In this document: in pieces, positions 57,287 to 64,000 of the stretch
Numbering within the stretch: position 1 is the first letter of the stretch
Layout of the letters: each line of letters begins with the position of its first letter
Assembly (NCBI GenBank): GCA_947044405.1
Contig: CAMRHE010000352.1
Location: 868,001-932,000, forward strand
Length of the DNA stretch: 64,000 bases
Source of the DNA: Leptodactylus fallax
Taxonomy: Eukaryota > Chordata > Amphibia > Anura > Leptodactylidae
Reading direction: 5' to 3'
Notes under the pieces: model-generated
What the model saw: the letters and a program-made list of their open reading frames with translations, nothing else
Told to the model about the DNA's origin: nothing
Database searches by the model: none
Program-made: the position numbers and the translations under genes

Positions 57287-60200
57287 CTATGCGACAAATC
57301 GAGAATTAATCCACGCGTCCCACACCCTTTCAAAGCTATGATATGAGTCATTTCCCAGTGCAATTACCCTCTCGTAGGTATATGTATTGTTAATGGCTAG
57401 CAACAATGCGGAGTCAGACGGAGGGGTCACTGATCTCCAATTTTGTACCAACATTAATTTGGCTATAGTCAAGATTTTACATAGGAGTTTTTTATAGTTA
57501 TTCCATTCCTCGGGAATTCCAATTAATAGGATGGCCAGAGGTGAGGTGTAGGGGAGGTGGAAATTGAATATTTCTGATAGCATGTCAAAGACTCTATTCC
57601 AGTATCCACGAATTATGGGGCATTGTCCCAAAATATGGAGAAGGGTTCCTCTCCCTCCACATCCTCTCCAGCAACTCTCAGAGACGGAAGGGTATATCAT
57701 TTGTAAAGTGGATGGGGTTCGGTACCACCGTAAAGTAATTTTCATCGCTGTTTCTATGTGGGTGCTACATTTTAAGGATGAGTGACTTAGTTTGATTGCT
57801 TGTTCCCACTCAGTTAAAGTAATGACTCTTCCCAAATCCCTCTCCCAACAACGGAATGGTATAGATCTAGTAAAAGTCGCTACTCCATCCATCTTGTCAT
57901 ACAGAAACCGTAGTCCCCTCATCTTAGTCGACAACCAGGTGAATATCGTACTACTGTGGGGTAGTTTCGATACCGGGTTCTTAGATATAAAGTGACATAT
58001 TTGAGAGTATTTGAGGAAGTCACCACCATGAATTCCAAATTTCTGTGTTATATCTTTAAATGGTAAAAATTGTGTGGTATCAGACTGTAAATGGGAGACC
58101 TGTGTAATTCCCTTCGCCTCCCATCCCGAAGTTACCAGGTCCTCTATTGCCCAGGCCAGAAGTGACAAAGGCATCTCTGAGGCACAAAACTGACTTGTAG
58201 GGTTTGCTTTCTCGTGAAGCAGCTTCCATGCGGTCACTGCTGCTTGCATGACTGGGGATAAGGACTCAGGCATAGGAATGCTCCAAAAGGGTGCCCACAG
58301 GGCATCCGCCAATTTTAAGGGATATATAAACGATTGCTCTATGTGTATCCATGGAACCGAGGTGTCTGCTAATCTCCATCTAGCACATTGCGTAACCAAG
58401 GATGCTATATAGTAATTCTTTACCACTGGTACTCCTAGTCCTCCCGCCTCTTTTTGTTTAAATAGGAAACTTTTATTGATTCTAGGTCTCTTTCCACTCC
58501 ATATGTATTTTGAAATCATCCTTTGCATGGTTTCGAAAAACGCAACCGGGATGGATATCGGGAGTGTGCGAAACAGGTACAGGAGTCTAGGCAATAATAA
58601 CATTTTGAAAGCTGCGACCCGTCCCATCCAAGACACGTCTATTTTGGACATTCGCTCCATCTCATCCTGCATTATTTTCAACATGGGTGTATAGTTATTT
58701 CTATATAGGGCCCCTGTGGAAGGTGTCACCTGTATTCCCAGATATTGAACGCCCTCTTTCCTCCAGTCAAAATCATATTGCGATTGTAGGGGTTGAAGCA
58801 ACGGGGGAGGAATATGTAAAGGTAGGGCTTGTGACTTGGCCATGTTTAGTTTATAAAATGATAAACGTCCGAAATTGGCAATAATCTCCATAAGTCGGGG
58901 AATAGATTTTTGTGGTTTGGACAAAGTAAGAATAATATCATCTGCATAAAGTGATATAAGATGAGTTTTGTCCCTTATAGCAATGCCACCTACTTCTGGG
59001 TCCAGTCTAAGTATCTGGGCCAATGGTTCCATCGAGAGAACAAATATCAACGGCGAGAGGGGGCACCCCTGTCTAGTCCCGTTCGTTATTAAAAAGGGAT
59101 CCGATACTACCCCATTAGTGAATACTCTAGCAGATGGTGCAGAGTACAGCGCCTCAATTGCTCTTAAAATAGCTCCAGCGAACTCCATGCTCCTGAGCAC
59201 CAAGAAGGCATATGACCAGCAAATGCGGTCAAACGCCTTCTCGGCGTCCAATGCGAGAATCACCGCCTCCATTTTTCTAGAATTGATGTGGTGTATAATA
59301 TTCAAAATGCGTCTAGTATTGTCGTATGATTGCCTCCCCTTCACGAATCCCACTTGATCGTGGTTTATTAGGCTCGGAAGACAATCAGCTACTCTATTCG
59401 CTATAATTTTTGGCGTAAATTTTTAAATCTGAGTTTAATAGGGATATTGGTCGAAAATGTTGGGGGCTGATGGCAGGCTTGCCCGGTTTAGGCAGCATCA
59501 CCACCAGGGCCTCCTGATTCTCCCTCGGAATAGTTCCAGAGTCCACCGCAGCTGTTAAAAAGGACAGCAGCGGGTTTAGCAGGATTGGAGAAAACTTTTT
59601 GTAATATCCGTTAGTAAGGCCATCTGGGCCCGGGGATTTTCGAGGTGGCAGCGACTTGACTACTGACATCAATTCTGATGGCGAGATGGGCTCATTCAAA
59701 GAGTTCAATTGTATTTCTGTGAGTGTTGGTAATTGAGTGCTTGCGAGAAACTTGGCAATTTCTTGTTTCGTTGGATGTGTTACAGAGGAGTCCTCTCTAA
59801 TGTTGTATAAGCCTTCATAGAAAGCTTTAAAGGCATTGGCAATGTCACTAGGGTCATAGATTTTGTGGTTGCCATCTTTACTCTGGAGAAACGGGATTTT
59901 AGACTTTGCATGTTTTTGCTTAAGTTTGGACGCTAGAAGCTTGCCTGCCTTGTTAGATTGAGAATAATAAGTCGCTTTCGCCCTTTTCAAGTTTTTCTCA
60001 TAGTTATGCAGTAGACAGGCTGTCAGTTGATGGCGTAGTGTCACCAACTTTGCCGCATTGGAGGGGGAAGGAGACTTTTTGTTACTATTATCTATAGATT
60101 TTATTTGGTGCAGTAGTCGATCAGTTTCTGCTAACCTATTTTTCTTTTCAATGTGTCCTAGGCGAATAAATGTTCCTCTGATAAAAGCTTTGTGCGAATT

Positions 60201-61043
60201 CCACAATATGTCAGGGCTAGGGGCAGAGGGAGCATTGGTCCGAAAGAATTCCTTCAGATCATTTTCCAAAATTGCTTTATATTTTGGCTGTGACATTAAG
60301 AATTCATTGCACCTCCATACGTATGCTCTGGGGCATTCATATTTTTCTCTGAGAGTCAAGGTTATTGCCGCATGGTCTGACTATGTTATTTGTGAAATGT
60401 CCGATTTCACGGCAAGGGGAATACTAGCTTGTTCTATTAAGAATAGGTCTATTCGTGAATAGCTATTATGTACAGTAGAATAGTAGGTATAATCTTTTTC
60501 AGTATTATGAAGGATGCGCCATATATCAAATAAGTCATGGCGCCATACAGCCTGCGAAAATGAAGGATGACGTGTCGTTATGCCAGAAGTAGTGTCTACC
60601 ACTGGGTCCGGAGCCATGTTAAAATCTCCCATTAATACTAGGCATCCTTGCTTTCTTTTCTCCACTACTTTCATAAGTCTCCCCAAGAAAGATACCTGCC
60701 TTCTGTTTGGGGCATAAACCGAAACCAATGTGTATGTGACGTTGTTAAGGATACAGACTAATATGACAAATCGTCCTCCAGGGTCAGCATGATGGGACAC
60801 CAACTGAAATGCTACTGAATCTCTGATCCCAATTAGTGTTCCCCTGCGCTTGGAGGAGCAATGAGCGTGAAATAAATGTGGGTATGAGGAATGTCTAATA
60901 CGAGTGGCATCTATCTCTAAAAGATGTGTTTCTTGAACTGCAAGAATGTCACAGCCTCGAGCTCGGGCCTCTCGCCATAAATTGGCTCTCTTTTGAGGGG
61001 AGTTCAAACCTCTGACATTCATTGACATGATATTAAGTACCAT
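57287..61043 (-). pseudogene. L1-like ORF2 (endonuclease-reverse transcriptase), one stop and one frameshift
   Basis: Starts NIMSMNVRGLNSPQKRANLW. Endonuclease motifs AVQETHL, VYAPNRRQ, LMGDFNMAPDP and SYSRIDLFL are followed by TAG at 60381-60383, where Trp is expected before SDHAA. The next frame (60359-59394) has PRKSPGPDGLTNGYY and FRPISLLNSDLKI, and is shifted near 59390. The last frame (59353-57287, 688 codons) has MGFVKGRQSYDNTRR, LDAEKAFDRICW, TNGTRQGCPLSPLIFVL, the catalytic SLYADDIIL (about 58945), YIWSGKRPRIN and the C-terminal Cys/His region ESCWRGCGGRGTLLHILGQC. Only two lesions separate it from a complete ORF2. Confidence 0.93.
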
Positions 61044-61324
61044 ACTTTACAGTTAGTAATGCTGCAATGGTCTTACCACAACCACCCACATCAGAAGTTG
61101 TCAGTAGCAATAGGAAGCAGGTTCGTCTCTGCCTTGTGTACTCACGTCGTCCCAAGTGCCAAAACCGAGGAGAGAACAAACTATGGAAACATTGAAACCC
61201 GTGGTTAAGCCACCTAACTAAAACAAAAAGAAGAAATGTGGTACAGCGGACCAGCGGCTGTTGTAATCCTGGGGGGATAAGTTCAGCAGTAGTGGACATG
61301 CGAATTCCCTTGTAAAGTGAGTCT

Positions 61325-61951
61325 CTAGCTGTGCAGCCATTTTGGTGGACGTCTAGGGGTTTTCATTCGATGCCATCCATCAGACACTGGGCCAGGTGGT
61401 GGTTTGAGCGTCAGGTCAAGGATCGGAATGTCCCATTTATTTAGCAGCTTCTTGCCGTCTTCCGGAGATTTGATAACATGAGTAAGGTTGTCCCGGGATA
61501 CGATCACTTGGACCGGGAATCCCCATTTATATAGGATGTTATGGTGGCGTAGTGCTGTAGTGATAGGGATGAATTGCCTTCTCAATTGTAGCGTTGCGGC
61601 CGAAAGATCGGAGTAGATGGAAATTTTATGGTATGGGTCAGGTAGACGGCCAATTTTCCGTGAGGTCAGCAGCACCAGTTCTTTAGTGCTGTAAAAATGG
61701 ATCTTTGCTAAGACATCTGTGGATACGGATTCGTCCAGGTGTGAAGGCCTTGGGACTCTATGCGCTCTATCAATGGTTAAATCCATTATCGTGAGATTTG
61801 GTAGTAGCGTGCGTATCAGGTCTTGAAGGAAAACTGTCAGATTACTCGCAGTTACTGACTCTGGAATCCCTCTAAACTTCAAGTTGTTGCGCTGCGAGCG
61901 ATCCTCCAGGTCTGCTATTTTAGCTTTTAGAAACGACACGTCTTTTTCCAC
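61325..61951 (-). pseudogene. L1-like ORF1 protein, 5'-truncated
   Basis: The frame is open to the element's 5' boundary at 61993. It reads KAKIADLEDRSQRNNLKFRG (RRM entry), TIDRAHRVPRPSHLDES, the CTD-like YSDLSAATLQLRRQF, and ends PRRPPKWLHS. The coiled-coil part is missing because the insertion is 5'-truncated; no natural start codon remains. Confidence 0.88.
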
Positions 61952-62191
61952 CTCACAGTGAGCATCTATAAGAACATTGTGGGATGCAGCAAAGTCCGGC
62001 CCATTTTTGGAGTTTTGTGTAAAATGATCAATGATTTGACTTTTTTTTCATTCTCTTTTGTGTTTTTTCATTGCAAGCAAAATAAATGAAGATATTATTA
62101 CCGAAGCATTTGTGATTGCAATCATTTTCTGGAAGAAATTGAGTATTTTCTGACAGAATTGCAGTGGTGCCAATACTTTTGGCCAGCACTG

Positions 62192-62830
62192 TATCCTCTG
62201 CAATGCTGAACTCCTCTCATCACCCAGATCTTGAGGTTGAAAAATATCTAGAACTCATTTGACTCTCATCCCACTTTATAAAAATCTTATCCTATCCATA
62301 TACCTGGGAAAAAGAATTCAAAGACACTTGGAGTCCTGAGGAATAGAATAAAGCATTGATATTAATGCATAAAACTCTCCAATGTAGCTCACATCTGGAG
62401 GCTTCCGATAAGACAATTCTAAGATGGTATCTACCTCCTGTCTGACTTCACCATATTTTTACTTCGATATCTCCAACATGTTGGAGGAATTGCGATGGGC
62501 ATGATCCCCTATTATCTTGTGTGCTTGTCCTAAAATTGCTATATATTGGCATGAAGTCTTTAATCTTCTGAATTCCTTTTTTGGAATTGAATTGATGGAA
62601 AACCCTCATTTGGCCTTATAACTCCTAAATAGCTCTACTATACCTCCTCCATACAGAATATTAGCTTGCGAAACACTTACCATGGCAAAATGAATTATAA
62701 CCAGACTTTGGAAACAATGTATTCCCCTCTCTTGTGCATGTACACTAATGCTAGAATTTTCAAGATTGAGGAATTAGAAGCAACAGTTTTACAAGAGGAA
62801 TATGACATAGTGGGGATAAACTAGACGAGG
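62192..62830 (+). pseudogene. L1-like ORF2 relic, C-terminal Cys region
   Basis: HHIFTSISPTCWRNC (about 62455-62495) matches the SVSESCWRGC block near the end of ORF2 in the neighbouring L1, followed by an LSCVLS-type and YWHEVFNLL stretch. Stops throughout. Confidence 0.75.
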
Positions 62831-63282
62831 GTGGACAATAGTTATGACTGTGCTGTTAATATCTAGGGGTACAGTCAGTTCAGAAAAGATCTGCTAAGTA
62901 AGAGAGGGGTTTGCTTATAAGTAAAATCCTGCCCAAAGCCTGTCATGCAAGACGAAATCTGTGAGGAAAATTAACATGTAGAGTCCCTATGGTTGGAAAT
63001 TAAGGGAGGGATAAGATTCTGCTGTGGTTGTGTGAGCCAAAGCCAAGAATGGCTATAAAGGGAATGGAAAATATATAGGAAGTGCTTATACTTCTACCTT
63101 CTTCTCAATCTACTCCTGGTTTTGGCTCAAAAAACCACAGCAAAATCTGCAACAACAAAAAAATCTGCGTTTCAGCAATATGGGGCCTCAACCTCAGAGA
63201 GGTTGTAATATAACACAATGTCAAGCAGAGGGGACTATAGCATCAGACCCCTGACCTAAAATTACTTGATATGCTGCATTCA
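62831..63282. other. Intergenic sequence with a MITE-C end
   Basis: CAAAAAACCACAGCAAAATCTGC.. CAATATGGGGCCTCAACCTCAGAG (63130-63205) resembles one end of MITE-C. No coding sequence. Confidence 0.45.
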
Positions 63283-63519
63283 GGGCCGGAGTCAGCCCCA
63301 AGTTTCTGAGGGAGCCCACTGGGCTGCTGGGTGCCGAATGCTTTTTGTTTTTTTTTGTTTTTTTTTTTAATAGGCCGTTACCTGCTGGAGTAACCCCAGC
63401 AGATAACGGGTCCTATTTACTTACCGATCCCCGCTACAGGAGCGAGGATCGGTAAGTAAGGCCAGAATCGCCAGGTGGTTTGGTTCAGACCAAATAGGTC
63501 CGAACCAAAACTGCTATTA
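63283..63519. repeat. hAT-like fragment with the CCGTTACCTGCTGG palindrome
   Basis: Begins CAGGGCCGGAGTCAGCC and carries AGGCCGTTACCTGCTGGAGT and CTTACCGATCC / GGATCGGTAAG inverted motifs. The same motifs occur at 46470-46600 and 47200-47340. Confidence 0.6.
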
Positions 63520-64000
63520 CAGTGGCGTAGCTAGCGAGGGTGAGGCTGCCCTGGGCCCACCCTGGGGCCGCCATTAATATATGTTTTTCTATTTACTAGA
63601 TCGGTGTCTGCAGTTAAAATGCATCCTGTCACCTAATTGTCTTGTAAACCACAAGCCACTTCAGGCTTGCGGTTTACAAGACGCTGAGACCGCAGACACT
63701 GGACGTCGGCTTCTCAGCACAGACGGGTGCGATGTCGTCACATCATCGCGCCTCCTTCGCTGAGAGGCAGGCGTACTATGCGTGGACAGGGAGGAGGCAG
63801 CGTCTCCATTCATCAAAGGATCGCAGGTAGGTGAGTATAACTTTCTTTTTTTGTTTTTTTGGCAGTTGCGGGTAATTTAATAGTATAAGGGGTTGTTAGG
63901 AGGGGGAATTATAAGTATAAGGGAGGATTTATTTATGGGCTATTAGAGGGCATTATGAATACAAGGGGGGTCATTTATATAAGGGCTATTAGGGGGCATT
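63520..64000. mobile_element. hAT-like element, left end, cut by the window
   Basis: TIR CAGTGGCGTAGCTAGCGAGG, the same type as at 31344 and 34271. It contains CTTGTAAACCACAAGC..GCTTGCGGTTTACAAG inverted arms (63641-63681) and GATCGCAGGTAGGTGAGTATAAC, which also occurs at 47151-47173. Confidence 0.7.

Larger units (their letters stand above)
56986..61993 (-). mobile_element. L1-like LINE, 5'-truncated in ORF1, inserted in Tc1-E
   Basis: 5,008 bp on the minus strand with a 15-bp exact target duplication GTCCGGCCCATTTTT (56971-56985 and 61994-62008). Its 3' end faces 56986; its 5' end, inside ORF1, faces 61993. ORF2 is nearly intact. Confidence 0.92.

Overview
This is eukaryotic, vertebrate DNA, most probably from an amphibian (anuran) with a large, transposon-filled genome. 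The one host gene I can support is the 3' part of eyes absent homolog 2 (eya2), on the + strand. Five short exons (12618-12778, 31186-31300, 34371-34492, 38861-38961, 41492-41572) have consensus splice sites and compatible phases. They encode the C-terminal part of the Eya (HAD-type phosphatase) domain, from the TYNF..DGF segment to the terminal ALELEYL and a TAG stop. A 3' UTR of about 0.5 kb follows, with AATAAA at 42059. Earlier exons, with the catalytic DxDxT motif, lie upstream of the window. The amphibian assignment is inference from tetrapod-like Eya2 residues together with abundant young Tc1, Tx1/L1-like LINE, L2 and Ty1/copia elements.

Everything else I recognise is mobile DNA, most of it nested. 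(1) 1-12.6 kb, an upstream eya2 intron: a minus-strand CR1-like LINE relic (EN to RT, 10.8 to 0.87 kb) is broken apart by a complete L2-type LINE (2.9-6.2 kb), Tc1 elements (B at 7.0-8.6 kb; C at 10.8-12.4 kb) and MITEs. (2) 12.8-31.2 kb, an 18.4-kb intron: a hAT-like MITE, then a Ty1/copia retrotransposon (14376-22247, 5-bp target duplication AGCTG) carrying two nested Tc1 elements, then a Tx1/L1-like LINE (22930-30610) interrupted by a chimeric Tc1-C. That chimera carries 486 bp copied from the preceding intron. (3) 31.3-34.4 kb: an intron that is 95% one hAT-like element with an exact 8-bp target duplication. (4) 34.5-41.5 kb: the last two introns, with a Tc1 relic, MITEs, a 31-bp minisatellite and a truncated L1. 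(5) 42.1-64 kb, downstream: an old + strand L1-like LINE (43.7-62.8 kb) exploded by nested hAT elements, a head-to-head chimeric Tc1-A, and a Tc1-E that has itself received a minus-strand L1.

Transposase integrity varies. The Tc1-A chimera (53653-54663) has an uninterrupted 336-aa reading frame with all three DDE residues. The Tc1-E frame (55915-56949) is uninterrupted, but its first catalytic Asp reads Asn. All other transposase and reverse-transcriptase genes carry frameshifts, stops or deletions. Recurrent themes are a 31-bp minisatellite monomer present in four separate arrays, mostly inside hAT-like elements, and U1-like GGTAAGT motifs throughout those same elements.

Family letters (Tc1-A to F) are local names. 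All repeat assignments come from reading motifs, terminal inverted repeats (TIRs) and target-site duplications (TSDs); no database search was possible.
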